Source of the DNA: Phoebastria nigripes
Taxonomy: Eukaryota > Chordata > Aves > Procellariiformes > Diomedeidae
Assembly (NCBI GenBank): GCA_035582835.1
Contig: JAYKAV010003044.1
Coordinates: 3,895,084 to 3,959,083, forward strand
DNA: 64,000 nt
Reading direction: 5' to 3'
Part shown: in pieces, positions 35,101 through 47,735 of the stretch
How positions within the stretch are numbered: the first letter of the stretch is position 1
How the letters are laid out: each line of letters starts with the position of its first letter
Translations under genes and position numbers: made by a program
Notes under the pieces: model-generated
Seen by the model: the letters and a program-made list of their open reading frames with translations, nothing else
Told to the model about the DNA's origin: nothing
Databases searched by the model: none

Positions 35101-38100
35101 GAGACTCAGAGCAAAGCTTGGTGGGGAAGAACCTGTGGAGGTTTGAAAGCTGAGTAGGAAGTAAATGGAGCTGCAAAGCTAAGTTTATGCTCCACAAAAA
35201 AGTCTGCCTTTTCCAGACCTGCTTTAGTTCCAAACCACTGTTGGTCGCAGTCCCTAAATTATAGTCAAACAGAAATTTTGAAACTCTAGGACATGGGAAC
35301 ACAGCAGTACATCACTGATATATACTGTAATACAAACTATACAGTAATGCTAGATGGAGACACTAAATATTGCAAAGAAATGAGACACTCGGCAGCTTTT
35401 TCAGAGCACTCCCACCTGCATTATCACCACGCTGAGCTCTCCCCAGCACCCCCATTTCCGTCTCCCGGACATTCCCTGCCTGATTTCTCGCAGCAGCAGA
35501 GGCTTTGGGACGCAGGCACCCAGGAGATGGTCTGGCCATCCCGTGGCCAGCGCTGCAGAGGGAGGGGGTGCCCCTGCCAGCCATGGGGCCGCAGGCCTGC
35601 TTGGCCCCATCTCCTGCTGGGGCTCCGGGAGGAAGGCTCCTGCTTGCCCCAGCGCAGGTGCGCTCAGCCCAGTCTGCCGCAGGTCTGTTCACAAGCTTGG
35701 CTGGGACCGTACCCCCGCAGCCTGTGCACCCACGACAGCGGAGGGAGAGGAGACTGTTCCCCTGACTTTTATTAGTGGAGGTTAGCTAGCTGAAGGGCCA
35801 GCCGAAACGCAGCTGTGTCTGCTAGGTGCAGGAGTGACTGGTCACGGAGCTGGCCNAGACAGGATTTCCAGCATTAACAGCAAAAGCCAGCCGTGCTGGG
35901 AGCAGCCGGTCTGCTCGGAGAGCTGCCGTGGGCAGGCTGCAGCTGCCCCGCCAGAGCTATCGGATGTGACCATCAAAGAGTGCCTCTCCGCAGGGTGACA
36001 GTCACACGGCTTTACTCCTCAGGGCCTCCCTCTCCTGCCGCTTCGCTTCCTCCCAGCCCCTGCACGCTTGCAGCTCTGCCCGTCTGCCTCATCTGGCTCT
36101 GCTCTGAAGCAGAAGCCTACGGGCAAGGGCGAGCCATGGGAAAGAGGAACCTGGGCTGCCTGCACCATGGCGGGGCATCCTGCCCGGTGCACCCAGCTCC
36201 CNTCCCTGCCGGATCCCGGCAGCCGGCGGGATCGAAGGGCCAGACACTCAGCTGGGGAAGTGGGCGCAGTGCCACCAAAGGCAGCCGCCAGCTGATGGCC
36301 AAAGCGATCAATGTATCCGCAGCCCCGGCCAGCCAGCAGAAAGCTGCACACGTGCGCCCATGCCCGTGCAGGGGCTCTGGCTTGGCCCATCCGCACGGCT
36401 GCCAGCAAATTAACCCCGCAGGTCCTCGATGTCACCCTCAGCATTGGCACTCGCTGTCCATCTGCGTGGGTTTGCAGAGCAGACGACTGCAGCCGGGGGG
36501 ATTATCAGCTGCTGAGGAAGCTGCACGGGGTGGGAAGGGGCCCTGATCCCCTATCGCTCAGGCAGCAGCTCGGTCACTGGTTGCCTGCCAGGCTGGGAGG
36601 GCGGGCAGGGCTGACTCAGCAGCTGGATGGAGCCTGATAATGCAGCGTTATCGCTGAGACCCGATTTGGTTGATTGTTGTTTTGGGTGCTTTCCAGATCT
36701 TGATACTTCAGGGAGCTGCAGTGACTCACTGGGTGCGTCGGGAGGAGGGCATGCTTCCTGCAGCGTGTTTCAGTGTAGATTGCCCCCGTTTCAGTAAACG
36801 AGTAAATTTTATTTATCGCAATCGTGGTGTGCTGCCTGCCACCACCACGCATCCGAGGGGAGCGTGCCTGCCTGACAGAGACATTTCGAAATCGATGCTG
36901 ACACGAGCCCATATTTCAAGCCGCAGCGCAGGCGCCAGGGGATCAAACAGCCACCTCCCTGTTTCCATTTGTGCAGTGAAGGCAGGGATGTTGCGTGTGT
37001 CCCTGTGTGACATTTATCACTGAGCAAAGGCAGAGCAGCTCCACAACACGTTCCCAGCCCTCTGGAGCATCTCAGAGGGTCTCGACTCTTCCTGCACATC
37101 CTTTCTACATGCGGTGCTGCTCTCTGGTGAAAGGGCTGGATGTTTGTCCTATGGCTGGCTGCTCTTTGCCTGCCTCCAGGCAGGGTTTGCATGTTCAGCA
37201 GAAGAAATCCTTGATCTGGTGAAAGCACAGACCCCCCTCCGGTGGGATTCCCCTCTCAGGTACTCTCACATAAAAATGGCACTGCTCCAGGAATAAGCCA
37301 AGTGGTCTGAAAGTACTCCAGTTTGGATAGCAACTGGCTGACTCCCAGTCAGGAGCAGGTTTGCTGGGAAATTGGTTCTTCTGCACCTGCTTACGGGGGG
37401 CAATGCCTCCCTCGGGACCTCGCCCTGCTGAAACCAGCCAGCTTCTCATGCCCTTCCGTTGGCCTGCCTGCATGTTGGCCCTGTGGGTCCTGAGATGCAA
37501 CCGGCTTGAAAACTCCCCTGGGATGCCCTGGGCAGACATCGGGAAGAAAAGCCTTCCAGGAAGGCTGGTATTCACAGCCCCATCCCTCCTGCCCTATCTC
37601 CCACAGGGCAAGAACTGAAAATGGTTTTTTGCATGTGCTGAGCACATTCCTGCTGTTTCCTTATCAAATTTCATCTCATCGATCGGAGGAATGACTGCTA
37701 GCCAAACTCAATTTCTTCTTAATGCATTTCTGGTGGAGAGAAGCATCTTAGCAAGAGGCGCCCAGCCAGGGCCTCCCCAGTCCCGTGACTCTGCCCTGCA
37801 CTCCCCAGCCATGCAGCCTGTGTGCCCACATACTCTTGCATGCTCCAGGTAGGGTGGCTGGCACGTCTTGATCGTCCTTGCCGTGTGTGGCAGTAGTACC
37901 TCAAAGTGCCAATCCTAAAGAAAGTCCTTATCGATACGCAATTATTGTGCTCCCTCTTGTCTTTTCTGTCCAGCCCCATGCGGGATGGTGAGCGCAGAGG
38001 TTGTGGAGCTGCACCTGCAAGGAGCCACAACGGGATGGCTAAAGGGGGCTTGAGAAAGTGCTGGCAGTCGGCAGCTCTCACCCCTCATTGAACCCTATCT

Positions 38101-39590
38101 GGGAAAATGGGTTCTGCCTCCCAAAGTGGCCTCTGTGAAGTGCTGCTGTGGAAGCCATGAGCCAAACCCCTTGAAGCTCCCCTGGGCTCAGCCAGGGGAT
38201 CTGTTCGGTCTCCCCAAAAAGGACACAGCTCCTGAGACAGCTCTTTGCAGAGCCCGTTCCGTTCCCAGCTGGGTCTGCCAGGGTTTGCCACTGCTAACCT
38301 GCACCTTGGCGAGATCAGCGCTGGAAGCTCACAGGCAGGAACATGTCCTCCTGTCCGACAAAACCTGTCAAGCCCCACGGGGCTGCCTTGCAGGTCAGCA
38401 GCTGAATCACTTCTTTCTAGTTTCATGCCTGCTGGAGCAAATCTGTAGCACAAGGACAGAGCCGGCCCAGCTTGTCTGAACATCCTGCATTCATTGTCCT
38501 CTCAGAAAATTAACCTTTTTGTGACTGCCACTCCCCTCCACCCCATTAGCCGAGTCATTGCAATGGGCAGGGTGTGTTGACTGGGCGCGTGGTGTCCTTG
38601 GGGATCTTGTGAACAGCTGTATGTGTAGCCTCGGAGATTAGGGGCGTGGGGTGTTGCAAAGACATGATTGCAGGGTTCAAACACAGGCCTGGAGACCACA
38701 GAGCCTGAAGGGCCAAGCTCATCTCCCATATTAACTCATGCCCTGATGAGCAGGTCATTTACTGCTCTGCTGAGACACCTCGGAGGCCTCATCGATAATA
38801 GCCACAGAGACAGGATGCTGGGCTGAGGGGTCATGGAGCTGCAGCCCTGCTGCAGGCAGAAGTAATGGTGTTCCTCCCGGTGCTGCTGAGCAGTGTCTTG
38901 GATCAACGCTTCTAATGGGCTGGGGAGGGCGAGCTCCTTGTTCCCATGCCTTCGCGTTGGGAAAGCATTGCTGGAGAGAGCCCATCTGCTACAGGGTTTG
39001 CACATTGCGACGGGGACTCCTGCTCGCTCGGCTCCCGGAGCAGCCCCCTCCTGCCTCGTGCCAAGCATCCCTGCCTCGCCAGCATGCCGGGAGGGCACGT
39101 GGCCCTGCCAAGAGACCGAGAGCTGGCTGACGGAGTGCGGGGCAGCTGGGCACAGCACAGAGCGACTGGCCCAGCCAACAAGCAACTTTCCTTCAAAGCA
39201 CAACAGGAAAACTGCCGGGGCTGGGATATGGCTCACCCCTCAGCGCTGAGTCTGTGCTCCCCAAAGCTAGCCTTTCCCAGCTTCTCCTCCCACACAGGAG
39301 CAGCAAACCATATAGATTAAATAGTGCGGACTGAGCATCACAGGACCCCCAGGCTCTGGTAAACGAACACTGCAGTCCAAAAGCCACGGCTGCCATTAGG
39401 AGAGGAGTCTTTAAAAACCTCAAAGAATCCATGCCTGATAAAATTTGGGAAATGCAAACCAGATTTGGGGGGGTTATTTTTGCATCCGGCATCCCAGGGC
39501 AGACGTCATTAGCAAAGAGTGCAACACAGATGTTTGTATAACAGGGACAGCAGCTGGGGATTGTCTGTCTGCAGAGTGTTTATCATGAAC
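32151..39590. other. Intergenic stretch, no gene recognised
   Basis: Unique sequence with scattered simple repeats: CTTCCCC units about 32556-32580 and T23 at 34910-34932. Open frames reach about 217 codons (35893-36546, containing an N) but show no domain I know. No RNA gene identified. Confidence 0.5.
34910..34932. repeat. T23 homopolymer
   Basis: Twenty-three consecutive T residues. No retrocopy features are seen on either side. Confidence 0.9.
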
Positions 39591-39655
39591 AAAAGGAAGG
39601 AAAAGGAAAAGGAAAAAAAGGAAAAGGAAAAGGAAAAAAAGGAAAAGGAAAAGGA
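39591..39655. repeat. (GGAAAA)n repeat with 21-bp higher-order unit
   Basis: Within the A/G tract, the pattern AAAAGGAAAAGG followed by AAAAAAAGG occurs twice exactly and then a third time partially. The basic hexamer has therefore been reduplicated in a 21-bp block. Translation gives a KEKEK stretch with no coding meaning. Confidence 0.9.
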
Positions 39656-42600
39656 ACTGCCACAGACTCGATCTCAGTCAATCTGCTGCTGCTCCACTGC
39701 AGAAACACCTCTCAGGACCCCACTCTCTACAACAGGTCCAGTCCTTGGACTACTTTCCAGTGACTGCTGAGAGAGCAAAACAGGCTGCAGGTTGAATTTC
39801 TTTTGCCTGAACAGAGCAAGATGAGGTGACTCAGTTTTGAGCACCCTTAAAACAGACATCAGATGGCAATAGCATCTGGCTTCTAGTGACCTTGACGGAT
39901 TCAGCTACNGCAGCGTGGAAGGCTCCATGCTCTCACACTGCCTGAATCCTGCAGTTAGCGAGCAGAAAGGAGCTATGTTTCAACTTCACATCCCTGTAAG
40001 AGGATATCAGACTTTGTGGATGAGGCAGCTGCCACCGGACCAGCCACCCCAGGAGCACAGAGCCAGCTGTGCCTCTGGGCACCGTCCAAGGGCTGCCCCT
40101 GCACTTCAAACAAGTCCAGCATTGCCCAGTGTGGCTCAGCACCCCCAGGCATCTCTAAGTTCTCTGCCCGTTCCTTCCTAACATTTCTTGGATGAAGTGT
40201 TTGTTTCAAGGGTCGAGGTCTGCTTCACCATTATGGAAGCTCCCAAAGCTCAGCAACCAGGCAGATAAGGAGCATCNCACTCCATCTCCTAATCAATACT
40301 GAGCATCTCAAAAGAAACCTTGAACCCCCCCCAAGGCAGATGACATCATTAGTCGCGTGTCGCAGAGAACAGGGAAGTTGATCCATTTAGTCCTTCATCT
40401 GGCAAACGGCTTGCAGCATGGAGCTGATGGGAAATAATGGCTCTAGATCGCTGTATTTCATGGTGAGGAATGCGTGCTTAGGACATTCACAATAGCTGCA
40501 GTTTTACTGGTGCGTCCTCTGGGAAGAGGTGAACCTCAGGTACCAGTTTTTAATCAGCAATTAGCATTCACTGCCCAATGAATGAAACTGCATTTAGCCT
40601 CTGAGTCAGAGAATCCCTGAACTCCATTAGTCTCCGCATCTCCCTCCACCCAGCTGCCTGGTCGATAGCATCGTGCCAGGGCTACGGCCACCCAAAGCCC
40701 TGCTAATGGCAGCAGTTAAAGCAAGGAGCGCAGCAGCAACAGAAATCAGCAAGTCACTTTTGCTCAGCCCTTGATGGTCTGGGTTTCCAGCGGAGACGTA
40801 TGTCAGAGCTGAGCCCAGGCCAGGTTGCAGAGTTCCCAGATGTTCACTCCAGAAAGGCCACTGCTCTCACATGCCCCGACCTGCTCCAAGGCGTGCTATT
40901 CTAGCCATTTTGCTGAAACAAACAGCGTGGCAGATGATAAGCGAGTGAATGTCAGGACCAGGNTTAGAGCCTGTCCATTTACCACTTCACTGCCTGGACA
41001 TGCAAACAAACAGCAGTTAGGAAAAAGTGGTGAAGGCAAGTAATCCTAAATTAGGAGCAGACGTGAATTTAAGTGCTTAGGTTGGTGATTAGTTGCCACT
41101 TTGAGGTTTCTCCGGATAAGCTCNGATCTCCCAGAAGCCCTGGCCTTCCTGCAGTGCTCTCCAGGAGGGCAGGAACGCCTTCAACAGCTCAGTCAGCCCC
41201 TGGTGATACCCCTGCGCAGGGGGAAGGTGCAGGCTCCCTCGCACCCCTCAGAGGTGACCGTAGTCCAAACTCTGTGTCCACAGAAAAGGCCAATTGCAAT
41301 GTGTGAACTGCTAATTTGTTCTCAGTGGTGCAGCCGTGGAAGGAATTCCAGCTGAATAAAGTCCTTTCTGCTCTGATTAATTGTCCCCCCTGGTTATGAA
41401 CAATGCAGAACAAAATAGGGACAATATTCATGCTAGGGAAATGGCGAAGACAGTCACCCAAATGCTGCCATTAACGAGTCCAAATAACCAAGGCTGATCC
41501 TGAATGCATTAAAGTTGTGGAGGAAGTCCTGGGCGGAAAGAATGTCCCCTATTAGCCAAGCTCCTAGTGTCTCGGGTATTACAATAGCGGAGCGATTCCT
41601 CGCTCCTCACTGCCTGCTGCTGCCCTGGGTTCAGTTAAATGTCAGCTCAGCATCGACAAACTACAAATTACCAGAGGGCGTGTAGCTCTTTCAGTCCCAC
41701 TGAACCCTATCAACGGGGAAATAATAATGTGTCCCCCAGGCTGGCTGGGATGGAGGCACATCCCTGGTGGGACGGGACCGGGACCGCTGCCTCCTGCTCC
41801 AGGCAAGGGAGGAGGGAGCAGCCCCAGCCCCTCCAGCCTGCTCAGAGAGCAGGGAGCTTCTCCCTCCCTGGGAAACATGGGAGCTGGGAGAGCCATCCCG
41901 GAGGAACCCACGGCCCGACCCAGCGACAGGCCAGCCGAGCGGCAGCATCTCCAGCGCAGGCTCCGGTTCCCTGCCCAGCGACAGGAGGAGCGATGCAATA
42001 TGCCTCCCCCAAAATGTGGAGACAAAGGCAGAAAGCTCGGCGTGACTTTTGCCCCCCCCCCCCAGCAGCACTGGAGCCGATACCAGGCTCAGTCTCATGA
42101 GGGGGACAAAGGTTGTTGCTGGAAATCTTTCGGTTTTCCTCGGTCCCGAGATATGGTTCGGTTTAGTTTCTCCAGAGGATTTGTTTCAGAAACTGGCAAA
42201 TATTGGTAAGCAGAAGCCAAAAGAAATAATAGCTGTTTGCTCTCCTTGTGGGAGAATAAACCCATTCGTGATGTTCCCACGTGGGGGTCAAGCAGACTGG
42301 GGCAGGTAACAGATGGCTGGAAAGCCTGGCCAAAATTTTCGAGCCTTCCTGCAGACATGGAGTCCCCGAGACGGAGCCGGGGTCCCGAGAAGTCGGTGCC
42401 TCTGGCTGCGGTTACCTGCGGGGTGGGCATCCNTGGTCGGTTGCGTGAGGACTCCTGGGGAGCCGGAGCCGGGCGGCCTGCCGTGCCCCCGAGCCCCCAG
42501 CTTGGTAATAAAAGTGCACAATTTAGAGCAGCCCGGGATAGTTCTCAGGAGAAAAGAGAGGCTCCAGGCAATAGCTGGTCCCATCAGGAAAGCGAAATAT

Positions 42601-45600
42601 GCTGGCCAGGGCGTTGATACACTTATTTTGCCATTGTCCCTGGAAAAGGAGCCATAGTGCTTCCCTGCTGCTGGTTTTAAACTAATTACATTCCCTTTAA
42701 AGCAGGAAAATAAAAGGCGCTTCGTTTACTGGGAAGCCTGGTAGCATTTTACAATTGCCGCCAAAGCGCTGAGCTTTTAACCACAAACCCCTACTTATGC
42801 TNCCCCTACCTAAAATCGCCTTCGGGCAGCAACCTCCATGGCAGGGGAAATACTCCAAGCAGTTGAAAAGTGGTGTAAAGATTGNGCTTTATTTTTAAAT
42901 GCGAGTTTTCAGCGCATAATCTTTCATTCCGTGGGTCCGTCTGCTCTCCCTGAGCCAGCCCCTCTCCTTACCCTCACCCATTGTTCTGAGCTGTTTATTT
43001 GTTTTCAATAGATGCATTTTTAACTGATTGTTAGTATTTTTTTCCCCTTTTGCCCAGGAGCACCCAAAAAGCGCTGAGCTGTCTCTCTGCTGCTCCGGAG
43101 TATGTCTCATCTGACCTGTTCACCTCTGTGTCCCACACTCTGGCTTGCTCCCAGGCCTGCAAAGAGTAGATGGCCATGGATTTGTTATGCTGTGGTTATC
43201 ATCCATAGGTGTAGGGCTGAGATGTGCCATCCCCAAGCAAGCCAGCTGGTTGCTGGGAGGCGGACCGGCGTCCCTGTGTCCTCCCAAGGCATGCAGTGGA
43301 AGTGGAACCTGAAGACAAAATGTGGGGAGCAAGTCCCAAACTTGCCACTGCGCGTGTGTGTGGTACCTGGCCCAGGTGGGCTCAGGCTGGACATTACCCA
43401 AGTGGTCTTCCTAACCATTCCTGCTTCCCGAGTCAGTATGGCAACAGGTCCCTGGCAGCACACCCTCGCTTGCGTTCATGTTGCCTACCCGATTTGCTTC
43501 CTATTCCAGCCCTGGCTGGACACAGGTACAACAGTTACTGAGACCTTGGACAAGAAAGCAGTCACCGGCATGATGCTTGTGAGGAGGCAGAAGAGCTCTT
43601 ACCATATTTGCCCTCTCTTTCCTCTGCTCTGACCTTTGGAGCCCTCAACTGCTTTGAGTTCGGGGTCACTCCCAACGTTGTATTAACGCTTCTTCTGCAA
43701 ATCATTATGGCAAGCCTCTAGAGACCCAAACCTTGCTGCTCATCCTCGGCAAGAAGGAGAAACTAGGTACAAAACAGCTTTCGAAAGCTACAGTGAGTGG
43801 GAATGGGAAAGGGAAGGTTTATGGCGAAGCTGGGGACTCTGGTCGAGGGCATGTGTCACGCAGAGAGGGCTTTGCTGTAGCATTCCCATGAGAACAAGTT
43901 TCTGTGCTGAAATGCCTCAACCTCCCCTCCTTGCCTCTCTCCCCTTCTTAATTGGTTTGCAAATGTTAAATGTTTTGGCTCTGTGTTCAAACCGCTGTCT
44001 GGCTCCTGTAGATATGGCCTAACCCTAGGAGTTCACCCGGGGCTCCCGGCCCCTCCATCTCCCTCTCTTTGCCATAGCAGCAAGCCCCCGCCGGGCCGGC
44101 CATTGTGTCCTCCTCCCCTAGCCGGAGCACCTGGAGACCTTCTTGTAAAAACTTCATTTGCTGGGGAAAGCTTTGATTAAAACAGCCTGGCAGGGGGCTC
44201 CCCCACTCCCGAGTCAATATTGGTTTTGGAACAGATGGGGGTGACGACAGGACGGCGGGAAGCGAAGCAGCCAGAGCCGCAGCCCCGGCGGTGCCAGCGC
44301 CGGGACCGGGTTTTGCTGTGCGTGGATGCCTCTGTCCCGAGTGCCTGGGGAGTGGCAGGAGGCCCTTAGCAGCGCTGCGGAGATCAAAGTGGAGCAGCCA
44401 CCGAGAGGTGGAGCAGCCCTGTGTGCTGGAAACCTCGGGGAACAAAAGCATCAAAGTAAATCAAATGAAACTAATTGAAGTGCTTTAACATTAAATAATG
44501 AGGGAGAGGCTTTCATGAAATGCCAGCTTCTTCCCGTCAAAATCTAGGGACATGCTTCCAAGAAAACCAAAGCGACAACCCCCCCAACAACAACAACAAA
44601 ACCCCAAACCCAAACATCTCGCACAAAAGGGTAAGAAAATTCCGGCTGGGTGGCTGCGTGGGCCCTCCCAAAGCATAGAGCCCTCCGCTTCCGCAGCTGA
44701 GCAGCTCCCGAGCGGATGGCGGGCTGCAGGCAGCCCGGAGACCCAAGCACGTGGCTCATTTTCCCAGACTGCTTCAGTCCCTGGGATGGGGGGAAGCGCC
44801 TTCTGCTTGCTCCGGGCACTTCACATGCGGCAGAAGGACGTATGCGGCTCAGGATGCCCGGAGCTGCCGGTACACTCCGGGAGCGTCGGTGAGGGCAGCT
44901 ACCAGGGAGGCCCTTGCTGGAAGTGCCGACGGCTGAAGCCAGCCTGTTTCCACAGCAAACAGGGAAATGCTCCGCGGGGGCAGGTCTGCCTGGCCACGGC
45001 TAAACCTCAGGTCTACAGGGCATGGACCCAGCAGGCTCTCGGCTTCTGGGGAACCCTGTCTTTGCAAAACAAAACTCTGAGAGGTCTGATAATTGCTGGG
45101 ACTTAAGGTTCAACCTGGCCTCCAGAGGTTCCCAGGACAGCCGCAGCAGCAATTACCATGACCTGCGTGCCATTGCCGGAGAGCAAAGGGAGGACTTGGC
45201 CAGTCCACTCTGTGCTGGCTGGGAGCAGAGGGCTCCAAGGAAGCACCTCTGATTGTGGCTTACCTATTTCTGCGGCTTACTGTCTCTGGCAGCAGCAAGG
45301 AAGGACATTAACAGCAGTTTCTCATCCTTCTGGCCAGGGCTTAGGATTTGCATGTTTGCAATTACTCCCAGCTAGGCAAAAGGTAGAGCTGTTTTTCCCT
45401 CCCTGCTCCCTGAGAGCGGGACATGAGCAATGAAGCAGGATCAGTCGTGGGATCTATACCAGAGCCCATTGCAGAGACAAACACGGTCCCTCTCCCTGAT
45501 TTCTCCCGTGCTCAGCCCAGCTCTTCGGAAAAGTATCTCTTTTCCCCATCAGAGAGCTCCTACCAGCCCTGCCCTGGGAAGCTGAAAGAGAAAGAAGCAG

Positions 45601-47700
45601 CAGAGATGGACTAGACCGACACCCATTGAAATGTCCTTGTTAGCCGCTGGCTAAACCGGATTGTGGCCATGATGAAAGAAACCCACATGAAGACAATTAG
45701 ACTAAATTATGTCCAGTTGCAGAAGACAAGTTAGCAGTGAAATGTGAGGCAGTCCGACTCCAGCCAGGCTCAATGTCTGGCTTGCCCCATCGCTGCCACT
45801 CATACATCACCGATCAAGGGAAGCCCCTGCAGGTTGTTTTAAACCAGGGCCAGCAGGAGGTTGGGCTAATGAGTAAAATCTGAACATTCCTCAAATTTCC
45901 CATCCATCCCGAGTGAGGGGAGGGTGGAGGAGGGGGATGGGGACAAAGTGCCTCTCTCCGGAGAGAGGCTGATCCTAACGGTGGGACAAAACGCTTGTGC
46001 TGAGAATGGGGAGCTGCTAATCCCAGGCCTGACCCGTGCCAAGCCAGCCTCGGTCTGCACCACAGGGAGGTGAAGATCTCCTCAAGATGGGGACCCAAAC
46101 CTCTTCCCCTTTCCCTCCCTCCCCAGTCTTCCCTCAGCTCTGAAACCAAACTGCGGGGTGGCTGGGAGACAGCCCGGTTGCTCCCGTGGTGGGAGCAGGG
46201 TGCTCTGTGAAAGCCAGTTTATCCACCAGAGCCTCCTCCTCCTCGGAGCGTCCCAGGAAACTATCCCAGCTCCAGGCTGGGGGCTGCTGGGGGGCCGTGG
46301 GCTGACAGAAGGGCTGCACGGAGCAATAACGGAGCTTTTCAGCCTCTCCCAAGGAAAGCAGCCCCGGCCCCTGTTATTGCATTATTCCCCCGAAGACGAC
46401 TTACTCAAGGAAGAGACTGTTCAACACCCAGCCTCATCCATAGCAAAGCCAATAAATAAACCTCGCCCACCTATTCAGAGTTCTGTAAAAGGGGGATGTG
46501 GAGGAGGGGAAAGGTAATTAAAAGACATCAAAGAGATGGCAGGAAGAAAAAAGGCATTTTAAAGAGGAAAGAAGAAGGAAAACAACCATTCCTGATCAAT
46601 ACAATTACAGTGCTTTAAAGCACAAGCATGCACGAGCCCAGCACCAAGCAGCTCAACTGCATGCCTCTGCTAAGGACACAGCAGGCTTTCCAGGAGCACT
46701 CGGGATTTGTGTTCCAGCCCTGAGAGCTTTAAAAGGACCCCAATAAATGAGTTCCCTGAGGTTTCTGTCTCCGGCCGGTCACTTGGCAAGCTGAGGCAGC
46801 TTTTTAAATCTTGGCTTTTGCAGCCAGTAGTCACCACCAGATCCCCTCCTTTAGCATCCCTACGCAGTTAGGGTGGCCAGGGCTGGAGCCAGCCTGCTGC
46901 AAGGCAGGCAAAGGTGACTTTTGGCTTCCTAAGGATGAGAGGATGGCCAACTCCCGCTACAAGAGAGCAGGGTAGGGATGTGGGGTACCAACTGGATGGA
47001 GAGCAAGGGGAAGAGCCGTAGAGAGCTAGGCTTGCTGCTCCTGTGGTTGCTGAAGAGAGAGGAGAGACGTAGGACAGGATGAGAAGAGAAGGTCTAAAGC
47101 TGTCGCTGCTGCCAGAGTCCTTCTGAAAGTGGCTGGGTTTCTGCTTCATGTGGGGCCAATTCCAGCAAAGCTGCTTTCTGCTGAAAAATTCATGCCCCAG
47201 GTTCCCAAGCGCTTTGCTCTCATGCCTATGAAGCAGTGCCTGACCCCAGCCTCTCCTCATACACATGCCACTGGAAGAATTTGAGAGGTATCTCCTGCAG
47301 ACTTCTTGCAGCTCATCATCTGATACCAGTAGCCTCTTAAACCAGGGATGCTCAAAGGACAGAAGTTTCTTTAATCCACAGGCAGTGGCATGAAGCTTCG
47401 GAGGGCAAAACCTCACATCTGGATGCAAAGCCCACTGGGGCTGGGTTTACGTATCAGGTCACACTGGATGGTTATACTTGTCCTTCAGGCATTAAATCCA
47501 TGAAATTTTTTAAAAAGGCAAGTAGAAGAGAGGAAAAGACAAGAATTTATCAGTAATAAGTTTCTACCCTTTTTCTTCATTAATGAAATCAGCATACGGT
47601 CCCTATCCTGAAGACTAGCCGCCTCCTGTTATTTGGTTCCTCGCCCTCCACCACTCTTTCTCCCTCTACTGCTCTTCTGTGTGTCTCTGTCTCCATCGCT
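39656..47700. other. Intergenic stretch, no gene recognised
   Basis: Contains a C12 run (42052-42063), a CAACAACAACAA patch near 44585-44600, isolated N bases and open frames up to about 185 codons (plus 44552-45106; minus 46868-47428) with no recognised domain. A TAATTACATTC site near 42683 is one of a set of three similar words. Confidence 0.5.
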
Positions 47701-47704
47701 CTCT

Positions 47705-47735
47705 CCCTGGGATTTTAATTACATTCATCTATTTC
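47705..47735 (+). promoter_or_regulatory. TTTTAATTACATTCATC element (copy A)
   Basis: CCTGGGATTTTAATTACATT then CATC, preceded by a pyrimidine-rich stretch. It recurs with few changes about 2.5 kb away at 50246-50270. The core TAATTA is a homeodomain site. This may be a duplicated enhancer fragment. Confidence 0.3.
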
